A stretch of 64,000 bases of DNA from Bermanella marisrubri (GTDB lineage Bacteria; Pseudomonadota; Gammaproteobacteria; Pseudomonadales; Oceanobacteraceae): positions 186,001 through 250,000 of the forward strand of contig NZ_CP051183.1 in the NCBI RefSeq assembly GCF_012295615.1. The letters are read 5' to 3'. Below the pieces are notes generated by a model. It searched no databases. It saw nothing but the letters and a program-made list of their open reading frames with translations, and was not told the DNA's origin. Positions 1 to 8,684 of this stretch are shown here, one piece after another (position 1 is the stretch's first letter; each line of letters begins with the position of its first letter). Made by a program: the position numbers and the translations under genes.

Positions 1-168
1 ACCTTGTTTGAGCAGACCAGTACTGCGGCTCGTTTGGCGTATAATTTAGCCAAACACAATACCTTTGATCACACGGCTATGGCGTTCCAGCAAAGCTTTG
101 ATCAACTGCAAGACTGGGATGAAAAGCGCTTTAAACGATTGACCGAAAAGTGGCTCACGAATCAATAA
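1..168 (+). CDS. C-terminal end of M16-family zinc peptidase-like protein (partial)
   Basis: The frame is open from base 1 to a TAA at 166-168 and encodes the last 55 residues of a protein that starts upstream of the window. The tail is helical and charged, ending in a lysine/tryptophan-rich stretch (residues KRFKRLTEKWLTNQ). It lies 3 bases upstream of rsmD. In many gammaproteobacteria the gene directly before rsmD encodes an M16 (pitrilysin/insulinase) peptidase, and the tail is compatible with the end of such a protein. The zinc-binding HxxEH region would be outside the window, so the family assignment rests mainly on synteny. That the frame is coding is close to certain; the family is likely but unproven. 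Confidence 0.6.
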   Translation, partial: TLFEQTSTAARLAYNLAKHNTFDHTAMAFQQSFDQLQDWDEKRFKRLTEKWLTNQ

Positions 169-171
169 ATT

Positions 172-741
172 ATGGCTAAAAAAACTCCAAACCGATTGCG
201 TATTATTGGCGGCCAATGGCGCTCTCGTCTTTTAAGTTTCCCTGAGATTGAAGGTCTACGTCCTACCACAGATCGCGTTCGTGAAACCCTTTTTAACTGG
301 TTGGCGCCGTATATTCCCGCCGCTCATGTCTTGGATGTATTTGCTGGTTCAGGGGCGCTAGGGTTTGAAGCCCTGTCCAGAGGTGCAGAGCACGGGGTTT
401 TACTGGAGAAAAACGCCAAAGCCGTGAAGCAACTGAAAGAGAATTGCCAAGTACTGTCTTGCAATGCCGATGTGGTGCAAACCGATGCTTTGGTATTTTT
501 GCAAAACTGTGAGCAAGCCTTCGATGTAATTTTCTTAGACCCGCCGTTCAATAAAGGCTTATTACCAAGCTGTTTACAGGCGATTCAAGATAAGGATTTA
601 TTGAAAGAAGATGGCTGGATTTACATCGAAAGCGAATTAACTGTCCCCGATTTAAATCTGCCTGCCCACTGGCATTTGCATCGAGAGAAAAAAGCAGGAC
701 AGGTTTTTCTTCGCCTATTTCAAAACCAATCAGCGTCATGA
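172..741 (+). CDS. rsmD: 16S rRNA (guanine(966)-N(2))-methyltransferase RsmD
   Basis: SAM-dependent methyltransferase that modifies G966 of 16S rRNA in the assembling 30S subunit. The 189-residue length is normal for the family. The N-terminus has the family signature RIIGGQWRSR near residue 10 and the conserved LRPTTDRVRETLFNW near residues 29-43. SAM-binding motif I (LDVFAGSGALGFEALSRGA) is at about residues 54-72, and the catalytic DPPF motif of N2-guanine methyltransferases is at residues 123-126. It starts 3 bases after the upstream peptidase stop, so the two are probably cotranscribed. Its stop codon abuts the stop of the convergent downstream gene with no spacer. Confidence 0.96.
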   Translation: MAKKTPNRLRIIGGQWRSRLLSFPEIEGLRPTTDRVRETLFNWLAPYIPAAHVLDVFAGSGALGFEALSRGAEHGVLLEKNAKAVKQLKENCQVLSCNADVVQTDALVFLQNCEQAFDVIFLDPPFNKGLLPSCLQAIQDKDLLKEDGWIYIESELTVPDLNLPAHWHLHREKKAGQVFLRLFQNQSAS

Positions 742-1833
742 TTAGTTGGCCTGCCCTAACATGAAGCGGGGTTTTTTGGGCGGCTGAATAATATCGCCAA
801 GTGTTTGCTTGATGGGAAAGCGTAATTCAAATTGCCATGCTTCACCATCAAGCTGACTTGGGATTGCGGTGCCCGGAATCTCACGTTTTATTGCTCTATG
901 TACATCAGCGACAAGCATCACAGGCATACCTTTATTATCGCCTGTCAGATCATACAGCGCACCGTTTCGATCCAGTTTAAAACGAAAAACGATTTCCCCC
1001 TTTGCTAAGCGATTGACGATCCATGCCGGCGGTTGGACCGAATCATAAATGCGTTTGTGCAAACGCCAATTTAAATCCTTCAACAAAAAGTTTTGGCGAA
1101 ATGTTGACTTCTGTTCTTCTGTCAAGGATTCGTATCTGGGTTTGGGTATGCTTTTTTGCTTTGTTTCAGCTGTGATAGGAGCGTTAATAGCAGCTAATTG
1201 TAATTGCTTTTCTTTAAGTAATTTCGTTTTTTCATCTTGATCTTGCTTCCAACTATTTGCCATCGCAATACGTTTTTTATTGGGTTGAAAATCTGTCAAA
1301 AAACTTAACCATTTTTGCTCTAGATCTTCTCCTAGTATTTGTTTTTTAAATTGACGGCTTGGTGGTAATTCACCGATCCAAATGCTCAATAAGCTTTGAA
1401 ATAAATCGCGATCATCTGTTTGCAAAAATAGAACACCGTTAATGCGAACGGACGTGCCTTTGTCTGGATAAAATTCGATACTGATGTGATCGTTTTTTAC
1501 TAAAGCCGCAGGCAGCAATTGCGCAAAGTCATGAACCGAGTCTTTCATCTTTTCAAGTTGCTTGGGCGGTGTGCTAATGCTGATGTCGTTGAGCCATTGA
1601 CGTTGCCATTGACGGGGGCGCCACTCATTGCTCAGCACGTAAATATCCATGCGTTGCCTTTGCTCGTTTTTTAAAATAGCGTGAGCATCATTGTTTTTAC
1701 TGGGCAAGTATAGGGCGGCCAAATATAAGGATGTAGATAGTCTATTGAATTGTGCGGCGCCGTTCAGAGTTAATGCATAGACTGATGTGAAACTTAGCCA
1801 TACGGTTAAACCGACGATGATATAACGCTTCAT
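742..1833 (-). CDS. Exported chalcone isomerase-like domain protein
   Basis: Exported protein of 363 residues. The start is placed at 1833 because a GAGGG ribosome binding site lies about 9 bases upstream of that ATG and because it gives a clean signal peptide (MKRYIIVGLTVWLSFTSVYA). A start five codons further upstream is possible. Residues of about 25-175 resemble the bacterial chalcone isomerase-like family (YLAALYLP, the GTSVRINGVLF turn, and SIWIGELPPSRQFKKQILG), which binds a small ligand or fatty acid in other proteins. The C-terminal half is unrecognised; it has a lysine- and glutamine-rich linker followed by a globular region (LNWRLHKRIYDSVQPPAWIV). It converges on rsmD with stop codons touching. 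No enzymatic activity should be assumed; bacterial homologues mostly lack the plant catalytic residues. Confidence 0.75.
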   Translation of the reverse strand: MKRYIIVGLTVWLSFTSVYALTLNGAAQFNRLSTSLYLAALYLPSKNNDAHAILKNEQRQRMDIYVLSNEWRPRQWQRQWLNDISISTPPKQLEKMKDSVHDFAQLLPAALVKNDHISIEFYPDKGTSVRINGVLFLQTDDRDLFQSLLSIWIGELPPSRQFKKQILGEDLEQKWLSFLTDFQPNKKRIAMANSWKQDQDEKTKLLKEKQLQLAAINAPITAETKQKSIPKPRYESLTEEQKSTFRQNFLLKDLNWRLHKRIYDSVQPPAWIVNRLAKGEIVFRFKLDRNGALYDLTGDNKGMPVMLVADVHRAIKREIPGTAIPSQLDGEAWQFELRFPIKQTLGDIIQPPKKPRFMLGQAN

Positions 1834-1935
1834 GGAGTATTCCCTCATCGTTTCAGCTGCGGTTCCGTGCAGCCAAGCGCGTTAAATAGTGGTTTTTAGT
1901 ATACGACTAGTTCTCTATTTGGGTTATGTCGAAGC

Positions 1936-1959
1936 GCGCCACTTGCTGTCATGTGGCGC
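1936..1959. repeat. Inverted repeat downstream of tetR-type gene
   Basis: Arms GCGCCAC (1936-1942) and GTGGCGC (1953-1959) are perfectly complementary around a 10-base loop. It lies about 20 bases beyond the stop codon of the minus-strand TetR gene and could be its terminator, but no U-run follows on either strand. It is listed as a hairpin of unknown role. Confidence 0.4.
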
Positions 1960-1977
1960 ATTCACAAGAAGGTAGCG

Positions 1978-2640
1978 CTAGCCTATGTCGCTCAGCTCGT
2001 GCAGTGATTTCGCAAGCTGACTGGCGATATCAGCGACTGGCTGTTGGTAATCTTCCGTTAGGTAAGGTTTTTCCAATGCGAAAATTTGATAGATGCCGCT
2101 ATTCAATAATTCTTGGCTTTCTTTTTGGTTTTTATCTACCAATAAGTTTGTGTGCATAAAACCAAACCAAGACGTAACAAGGATCCAAGTATTCAGCGCT
2201 AATGCGCGAACGTCCTCGTCGTTGGCACTGATAATTCCTGCCTCGCGAATGGCAAAGTAGATTTCTTGTGTACTCTTCAAGCAGCGTTTAAAGAAGGCGT
2301 TATAGCGTTTATGCAATTCAGGATCGTTCGCTAAAAGATGCTGTAGGTCGCGATGCATGAAACGGTAATCCCACAAGCCTTGGAAGATCGCTTGTAGGTA
2401 TATGAGTTTATCGTTGACGGTCAGTTGACGACCGGCAGGCAATTTAAGGTTGTCATCCACTTTAGCTTCGTATTCAAGGTAAATATCAAAAATGATCTGC
2501 TGCTTATTTTTGAAGTGGTAATACAGATTACCTGGGCTAATGCCCAAATGAGAGGCAATGTGATTGGTGGTGACATTGCGCTCACCTTGTTCATTAAACA
2601 ATTCTAAGCTTGCTTGAATAATGCGATCACGAGTCTTCAT
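1978..2640 (-). CDS. TetR/AcrR family transcriptional regulator
   Basis: 220-residue regulator with an N-terminal TetR helix-turn-helix (residues 1-50: RDRIIQASLELFNEQGE, VTTNHIASHLGISPGNLYYHF) and a C-terminal ligand domain. The recognition helix GISPGNLYYHFKNK is typical of the family. It is divergent from the aldehyde dehydrogenase/GMC operon. The intergenic region has an 18-bp palindrome (2718-2735) that fits a dimeric TetR operator lying inside the operon promoter, so the simple reading is repression of that operon relieved by an alcohol, aldehyde or fatty ligand. The ligand is inference. The regulator's own promoter probably also lies in the shared intergenic region. Confidence 0.9.
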   Translation of the reverse strand: MKTRDRIIQASLELFNEQGERNVTTNHIASHLGISPGNLYYHFKNKQQIIFDIYLEYEAKVDDNLKLPAGRQLTVNDKLIYLQAIFQGLWDYRFMHRDLQHLLANDPELHKRYNAFFKRCLKSTQEIYFAIREAGIISANDEDVRALALNTWILVTSWFGFMHTNLLVDKNQKESQELLNSGIYQIFALEKPYLTEDYQQPVADIASQLAKSLHELSDIG

Positions 2641-2710
2641 ATACAGCCTTTCCGTTAGATCACCTTATTTTGGCAAGGGATGCCCTGCGTGGCAATCAGA
2701 TAAAATATAT

Positions 2711-2739
2711 TTGACCTTTAGAGTAATAACTCTAATAAT
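2711..2739 (+). promoter_or_regulatory. Promoter with embedded palindromic operator for the aldehyde dehydrogenase operon
   Basis: A -35 box TTGACC (2711-2716) and a -10-like box AATAAT (2734-2739) are separated by 17 bases. That spacer is almost filled by a perfect palindrome, TTAGAGT (2718-2724), N4, ACTCTAA (2729-2735). A repressor bound there would block RNA polymerase directly. The obvious candidate is the divergent TetR protein at 1978-2640. Boxes and palindrome are seen in the sequence; regulator assignment is inferred from adjacency. Confidence 0.7.
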
Positions 2740-2779
2740 ACCAATTACACGTATAAAAAACAATCAAAGAGGTGCTCAC

Positions 2780-4222
2780 ATGGTAGCAACAGCGGCTCAA
2801 TTAACAGACGAACAGCAGCAGTTGACGTACTTGCATGACATTTTTGCCAAGCAAAAGTCGGCGTATTTAGATGCACCCTATCCTAGCGCTAAGCAACGTC
2901 AGCAAGACTTGGACAAGTTAGCAGATGCACTACGCGAATTTAAAGAAGAGCTTTGCCAGGCAGTAAACAAAGATTTCAGTTGCCGAGCCGAAGGCGAAAC
3001 CATGATTGCGGAGATCATGGTCTCTTTGGAGGGCATCAAATACAACCGCAAGCACCTAAAGAAATGGATGAAGCCCAGCAAGCGTCATGTAAATCCACTA
3101 TTTGCACCTGCTTCAAATAAAGTTGTGTTTCAACCAAAAGGTGTTGTGGGCATTATGGTGCCGTGGAACTATCCTGTTCAACTAGCAGTTGCACCACTGG
3201 CGGCGGCGTTGGCTGCGGGTAACCGCGCTGTGATTAAAATGTCGGAGTTCACGCCCTATACCAACGAAGTACTTTATCGCATGTTGGCTAAATATTTCCC
3301 CGAGGAACAAGTCGCTGTCATGTCAGGTGAAGCAGCAGTGGGTGCAGAGTTTTCAAGTATGCATTGGGATCATTTGCTATTTACAGGATCTACTGCCGTT
3401 GCGCGTCACGTGATGAGTGCTTGTGGTAAAAATCTTGTACCTGTTACGCTAGAATTGGGTGGAAAAAGTCCATGTATCGTTACGCAAAAAGGTGACATTA
3501 AAGCGGCAGCCAAAAGCATTATTTTTGGTAAAGCGACGAATGCTGGTCAAACCTGTATCGCTCCAGACTATATTCTATGTCCTCAGGATCTGATTCCAGA
3601 ATTAAAAGCGGAAATTGCTGACTATTATAAGCAGTGTTATCCAACGCTGAAAAACAATCCAGATTACACGGCCATCGTTAACGAACGTCAATTTCATCGC
3701 TTAACGTCGGTATTAAAAGACGCAGAAGACAAAGGCGCGCAAGTCCAGCCATTAAATCATGCTAATGAAGACTTTTCGGGAACTCGTAAAATTCCATTGA
3801 CCTTGGTGGAAAACACTCGCTCAGACATGAGCATAATGGAGGACGAAATTTTCGGACCTCTGTTGCCGATTTTGCCTTACTCTGATTTAAACGAAGTCGT
3901 TTCATTCATCAACAAGGGTCCGCGACCGTTAGCATTATATTTATTTAGTCATGACAAGCGTGAGCAAGACTTTATTTTAGAAAACACCCATGCAGGTGGT
4001 GTCACTATAAACGACTGCTTAACTCACATTGCACAAGATGATATGCCATTCGGTGGAGTTGGTGACTCTGGTATCGGTGCTTATCATGGCAAAGAAGGTT
4101 TCTTATCGCTAAGTCATGCTAAGTCTGTGCATAAAAAAGGTCGAATTAATCTAGGAAGTTTGGTGCATGCGCCTTATGGCCGCACGATGCATAAACTTAT
4201 ATACAAATTCATGATTCGCTAA
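2780..4222 (+). CDS. Aldehyde dehydrogenase, coniferyl-aldehyde dehydrogenase type
   Basis: NAD(P)-dependent aldehyde dehydrogenase oxidising an aldehyde to its acid. The start is placed at 2780 (MVATAAQLTDEQQ), where an AGAGGTG ribosome binding site sits about 6 bases upstream; the frame is open further upstream but through the promoter/operator. This gives 480 residues, normal for the short coniferyl aldehyde dehydrogenase/class-3-like branch. Active-site Glu225 is in LELGGKSP and nucleophile Cys259 in AGQTC; the family motif MVPWNYPVQL is present. The C-terminus (HKLIYKFMIR) has the hydrophobic/basic character of membrane-associated class-3 enzymes. It is the first gene of an operon with a Tat-exported protein and a GMC oxidoreductase, suggesting oxidation of an alcohol through aldehyde to acid. 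Substrate (fatty versus aromatic) is not determined by the sequence. Confidence 0.92.
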   Translation: MVATAAQLTDEQQQLTYLHDIFAKQKSAYLDAPYPSAKQRQQDLDKLADALREFKEELCQAVNKDFSCRAEGETMIAEIMVSLEGIKYNRKHLKKWMKPSKRHVNPLFAPASNKVVFQPKGVVGIMVPWNYPVQLAVAPLAAALAAGNRAVIKMSEFTPYTNEVLYRMLAKYFPEEQVAVMSGEAAVGAEFSSMHWDHLLFTGSTAVARHVMSACGKNLVPVTLELGGKSPCIVTQKGDIKAAAKSIIFGKATNAGQTCIAPDYILCPQDLIPELKAEIADYYKQCYPTLKNNPDYTAIVNERQFHRLTSVLKDAEDKGAQVQPLNHANEDFSGTRKIPLTLVENTRSDMSIMEDEIFGPLLPILPYSDLNEVVSFINKGPRPLALYLFSHDKREQDFILENTHAGGVTINDCLTHIAQDDMPFGGVGDSGIGAYHGKEGFLSLSHAKSVHKKGRINLGSLVHAPYGRTMHKLIYKFMIR

Positions 4223-4249
4223 ACGAACTTTATCTGAATAAAAATAACT

Positions 4250-4804
4250 ATGATGAATCGTCGCCAATTTTTACAGCTGGGAGCGACTAGTACGGTCGCA
4301 TTGACAGCAACTAGTATCACTGCAACTTTAACTGGTTGCAGTGAGTCGTTACCTGCTAACTCTAATTATCGTGTATTACGTGCAAAAGACCGTGAATTCA
4401 TTATTGCCGTTGCCCCGGTTATGTTACAGGGGCATTTTCCTGAAGATCCAATACAGCGTGAAACTGTTTTAAACAGTATGCTAAAAAATATTGACACTGC
4501 AATCTTTAATCTTGGACCACATAATCAAAAGCAATTTAAAGATTTATTAACACTATTGAACTTTGGATTAAGCCGGGGCTTAACAACGGGTGTATGGAGT
4601 CAATGGAAAAACGCCAATGACGACGAAATAAGCAATTTCTTGAATCGCTGGCGAGACAGTGGTTTCGAATTATTCAATATGGCATACAACGGATTGAACA
4701 AACTAATGGCAGCAACTTTTTATGGTCATCCCATTGGTTGGCAACTAGCCCGTTATCCAGGTCCACCGTATGCAGATACTCTAATTACTAAAAATAATAA
4801 TTAA
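4250..4804 (+). CDS. Twin-arginine exported small protein, candidate GMC oxidoreductase partner
   Basis: 184 residues with a Tat-type leader: NRRQFLQLG at residues 3-11 followed by a weakly hydrophobic stretch and LTGC near residue 30, which also reads as a lipobox. It may therefore be a Tat-exported lipoprotein. The mature region resembles the small subunit-3 family that accompanies membrane-bound GMC dehydrogenases such as gluconate 2-dehydrogenase, including the C-terminal YGHPIGWQLARYPGPP. It sits 27 bases after the aldehyde dehydrogenase and 8 bases before the GMC gene. The small subunit probably carries the leaderless large subunit across the membrane by hitchhiking; that is inference from the related enzymes. 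Confidence 0.75.
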   Translation: MMNRRQFLQLGATSTVALTATSITATLTGCSESLPANSNYRVLRAKDREFIIAVAPVMLQGHFPEDPIQRETVLNSMLKNIDTAIFNLGPHNQKQFKDLLTLLNFGLSRGLTTGVWSQWKNANDDEISNFLNRWRDSGFELFNMAYNGLNKLMAATFYGHPIGWQLARYPGPPYADTLITKNNN

Positions 4805-4812
4805 GGTGCGCA

Positions 4813-6405
4813 ATGGCAATTCAAGATATTTTCAAAACTCGCGCGCAAAGTGAAAATTGGGATTTACACGACGCCGGACTAAAGCAGCAGAACGAAACAA
4901 TAGAAGCAGATGTCATCATCGTGGGCACTGGAGCCGGCGGTGGCGTAACGGCAGAAGTATTGTCACAGGCTGGTCTCAAAGTCGTTATGATTGAAGAAGG
5001 CGGCTTGTATACTTCTGATAATTTCAACATGGATGAATTAGAAGCCACTGCAAATATGTATCAAGAAAGTGGTGGCCGTAGCACTAAAGACGGTGCTATT
5101 TCTATTTTCCAAGGACGCACGGTTGGCGGTACCACTGTGATTAATTGGACCTCTAGCTTTCGTACTCCGCCGCAAACATTAGACTTTTGGCAAAAAGAAT
5201 TTGGTATTGAAGATGCCTCGCAACAGCAGATGGCACCCTATTTTGAGCAAATGGAGCAACGTTTAAACGTCTCTAAATGGGCCATGCCACCGAATGCGAA
5301 TAACGATACCTTAAAGCAAGGTTGTGAAAAGCAAGGTTGGAGCTGGGGCGTTATTCCACGTAACGTGGCCGGCTGTTGGGATTTAGGATATTGCGGAACA
5401 GGCTGCCCGACCAATGCCAAGCAAAGCATGTTGGTGACCACAGTGCCTGAAGCACTAAAAAACGGTGCAAGTTTGTATTACCGCTGTAGTGCCCACAAAC
5501 TGCATTTTTCTGAACACAAAGTCGATGCGGTTGAATGTCGTGCATTAAAAGCAGACGGTCAAACTCCAACAGGCATTACTTTAACCTTCAAAGCACCGAC
5601 CATTGTCTTGAGCGGTGGTGCCATTAATAACCCTGGACTGTTATTGCGCTCGCAAGCACCAGACCCTCATGGACGCATCGGTAAACGCACCACCATTCAT
5701 CCGGTTAACGCCAGCCTTGCGAGTATGGCTCATGATGTAAATGGTTTTTATGGTGCCCCGCAATCCATCTACAGTGACCACTTTCAATGGCAAGATCGAG
5801 ATGGCATTGGTTATAAGTTGGAAGTGCCACCATTGCAGCCTGCGCTGAGTTCACAGATTCTAGGTTTCCACGGTTTGGATCTGAGTGAGCAAATGGCGGA
5901 TTTACCTAATATGCAGGTGGTGATTGCCTTGTTGCGCGATGGCTTTCATGAAGGCAGTCAAGGCGGTACGGTTGAATTGGATGATGGTGGCAAGCCGATA
6001 TTGGATTACCCCATTACCGACTACCTTTGGCAAGGACTTAAACATGCTCATTACACCATGGCTGAAGCTCAGTTTGCTGCAGGAGCGAAGCAAGTTATGC
6101 CGTTACACCATGATGCGGGTTATGCCAAGACCATGGCTGAATGTCGTAAGATGATTGATGCGTTGCCCATGGAAAAACATCGAGAACGTATTATGACCGC
6201 TCATTTGATGGGTGGATGCGCTATGGGTGGTGATGAACGCCAGTCCGTAGTGGATAATAATGCGAAATTCTACCAAGCGGATAACTTGTACGTCATTGAT
6301 GGCTCGGTATTCCCTACCAGTATTGGCGCGAATCCCCAGCTTTCCATTTATGCCATGGCATTGAAGCAGGCGAAGAAACTGGCTCAGTCCCTGACGTCTG
6401 CATAA
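4813..6405 (+). CDS. GMC family FAD-dependent oxidoreductase (alcohol dehydrogenase type)
   Basis: 530-residue flavoprotein of the glucose-methanol-choline family. The Rossmann FAD motif (VIIVGTGAGGGVTAEVL) has its glycine core at residues 38-43, and the second FAD region is GRTVGGTTVINWTSSFRTP. The C-terminal region has HLMGGCAMG and VIDGSVFPTSIGANPQLSIYAMA, the usual catalytic end of the family, with Asn where some members have the second catalytic His. A cysteine-rich DLGYCGTGCPTNAKQS segment is like that of the GMC members paired with a Tat-exported small subunit. It has no signal peptide of its own. With the preceding two genes it probably forms an alcohol oxidation pathway feeding electrons to quinone or cytochrome. 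Confidence 0.9.
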   Translation: MAIQDIFKTRAQSENWDLHDAGLKQQNETIEADVIIVGTGAGGGVTAEVLSQAGLKVVMIEEGGLYTSDNFNMDELEATANMYQESGGRSTKDGAISIFQGRTVGGTTVINWTSSFRTPPQTLDFWQKEFGIEDASQQQMAPYFEQMEQRLNVSKWAMPPNANNDTLKQGCEKQGWSWGVIPRNVAGCWDLGYCGTGCPTNAKQSMLVTTVPEALKNGASLYYRCSAHKLHFSEHKVDAVECRALKADGQTPTGITLTFKAPTIVLSGGAINNPGLLLRSQAPDPHGRIGKRTTIHPVNASLASMAHDVNGFYGAPQSIYSDHFQWQDRDGIGYKLEVPPLQPALSSQILGFHGLDLSEQMADLPNMQVVIALLRDGFHEGSQGGTVELDDGGKPILDYPITDYLWQGLKHAHYTMAEAQFAAGAKQVMPLHHDAGYAKTMAECRKMIDALPMEKHRERIMTAHLMGGCAMGGDERQSVVDNNAKFYQADNLYVIDGSVFPTSIGANPQLSIYAMALKQAKKLAQSLTSA

Positions 6406-6455
6406 TCCCCGTTATTTTGTCAGCCCTCATCTTACAGATGTGACGTCTTTAATAG

Positions 6456-7007
<552 letters not shown>

Positions 7008-7067
7008 CGTAACTCTCCTAAAGCTTATTAAGTTGATTTGATGCATTTTAAAGCCCGTGTTTGGCGC

Positions 7068-7073
7068 TATAAT
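7068..7073 (+). promoter_or_regulatory. Candidate -10 box upstream of ferredoxin
   Basis: A perfect TATAAT lies 45 bases before the ferredoxin ATG in the only non-coding gap between it and coaD. No good -35 box is seen at 16-18 bp spacing, so this is a weak promoter call. Confidence 0.35.
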
Positions 7074-7103
7074 GCATCCCATATCCAATGTGTTATTGCC
7101 TGA

Positions 7104-7364
<261 letters not shown>

Positions 7365-7395
7365 ATTAGATCTGACACCATATTGCTTTGTGTGT

Positions 7396-7424
7396 AAAAG
7401 GGCCGCTCATATCGGTCCTTTTTT
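7396..7424 (+). terminator. Rho-independent terminator after ferredoxin
   Basis: AGGGCCG (7399-7405) pairs with CGGTCCT (7413-7419), with one G-U pair and a 7-base loop. An upstream A-run and a downstream run of six T residues extend it. It lies 32 bases after the ferredoxin stop. Confidence 0.88.
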
Positions 7425-7457
7425 ATTTCCGCTATACTTATTTCATCCTCAATATTT

Positions 7458-8303
7458 GTGCGGAATTATCCATTGAGATTCCTCCTTCTCCCATTATTGC
7501 TCCTCTTGGCCAGTTATTCTTATAACGTCTCGGCTTTTTCTGTGACGGAAGAGCCTTACGCCAGCCCGGCCATTTTGCATAGCAAATATAAAAGTGTACT
7601 TGCGTATCTTAATAAGCAGGGCTTGCGAGCGAATTTCAAACCCGCCATGGAATACAGTGATTATATCGCCATGTCGAAGTCAGGCATGATTGATATGGCA
7701 TTTGCCTCAGCTGGTTTGGCGCAGTTATTAAGGCAGAAGTTTGGTTTTAAATTGGTCGCCGCCAGTGTGCAAACCTTGGATGCGGTGTTGTTTGTTTCTA
7801 AGCAAAGTGATTTTACTGACTTAAAGCAACTGAAAGGACATAACATACTGATTCCAGAAGCCTATGACATTGTTAGTGAAATCGCCCGGGATGAACTCAT
7901 TTTTCCTCTATTAGAGAAGGACGATGCTTGGGTGTTTGAACAGCAAAGCAAGGTTGACCATATCATTTATGAAGTATTGTCTGGTCGCGAAGAGGCAGGC
8001 ATTGTCGCTGGCTATGACTTGCAGTTGATTGCCCATGGCTTGCAGCGCAATGTACGCATCTTGTATCGAAGTGAGCCAGTGGTTGCTCACTACATCTTAT
8101 TGCGTAATCTCGATCACTTTGCTGATATACAAACGTGGATGGTTAATTTCCATCAAACCGCTTTTGGCGAGCAATATAAAAAAGACTTTGGTGATAGTCG
8201 CTTCATCGTGCCGCAGCCACATCACTTAAAGGAATTAGATCGCTTTTCAGAGTTTGCTCGCTTCTTATATGAGCAAAGCATGGAAATACCCAGCCAGTTT
8301 TAA
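7458..8303 (+). CDS. PhnD-like periplasmic substrate-binding protein
   Basis: 281 residues with a signal peptide (hydrophobic run FLLLPLLLLLASYSYNVSA). The start is a GTG at 7458 because no ATG precedes the signal peptide; a TTG five codons later is an alternative. The mature part matches the phosphate/phosphonate-type periplasmic binding family: EEPYASPAILHSKYKSVLAYL, YSDYIAMSKSGMIDMAFASAG and an ILIPEAYDIVSE hinge. No ABC permease or ATPase is adjacent, so it is an orphan binding protein; PhnD-like proteins of this kind often serve as sensors or have undefined ligands. Confidence 0.8.
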   Translation: MRNYPLRFLLLPLLLLLASYSYNVSAFSVTEEPYASPAILHSKYKSVLAYLNKQGLRANFKPAMEYSDYIAMSKSGMIDMAFASAGLAQLLRQKFGFKLVAASVQTLDAVLFVSKQSDFTDLKQLKGHNILIPEAYDIVSEIARDELIFPLLEKDDAWVFEQQSKVDHIIYEVLSGREEAGIVAGYDLQLIAHGLQRNVRILYRSEPVVAHYILLRNLDHFADIQTWMVNFHQTAFGEQYKKDFGDSRFIVPQPHHLKELDRFSEFARFLYEQSMEIPSQF

Positions 8304-8684
8304 CTTTAAAAAAGTGGCTCTGCGGACCAGGTTTGAGCAAGTGTCCTTAACTTGCTAATCTCATGAACAGATAAGCAATGATAGCCTATAGCTTGGGCGG
8401 AAATTCAAAATAAACAACGTTATGTTGTGCTTCTTTTACGTTTTTAAAACAACTGTTTTAAAGCGGTCATTATTTCGAGAAATCATTGAAAAATAGCTTG
8501 TAAAAACAAAGCCAGTACTTAAAATGCGCGCACATTTTTTTCCCTTCGAGGATTTATGCGAGTTTAGCCCAAGCGTTTTCTCATAGTCAGAAAGCGCGCA
8601 AGCCTGGAACCAGAGATAAGCGGCTTTATATGGCCACTGGTGAAAAATACACAGCTTTTTGGCAATGAATACGAGGACGATTGA
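8304..8684. other. Intergenic region before speA with small inverted repeats
   Basis: This 381-base gap has no convincing gene. It contains three dyads: AGCAAGT/ACTTGCT at 8336-8342 and 8350-8356 (7-base loop), ACAAC/GTTGT at 8414-8428, and TTTAAAAC/GTTTTAAA at 8443-8462 (4-base loop). The last could be an operator or a leader hairpin for the polyamine operon. No U-run terminator and no recognisable riboswitch were found. A long untranslated leader for speA is possible. Confidence 0.4.
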
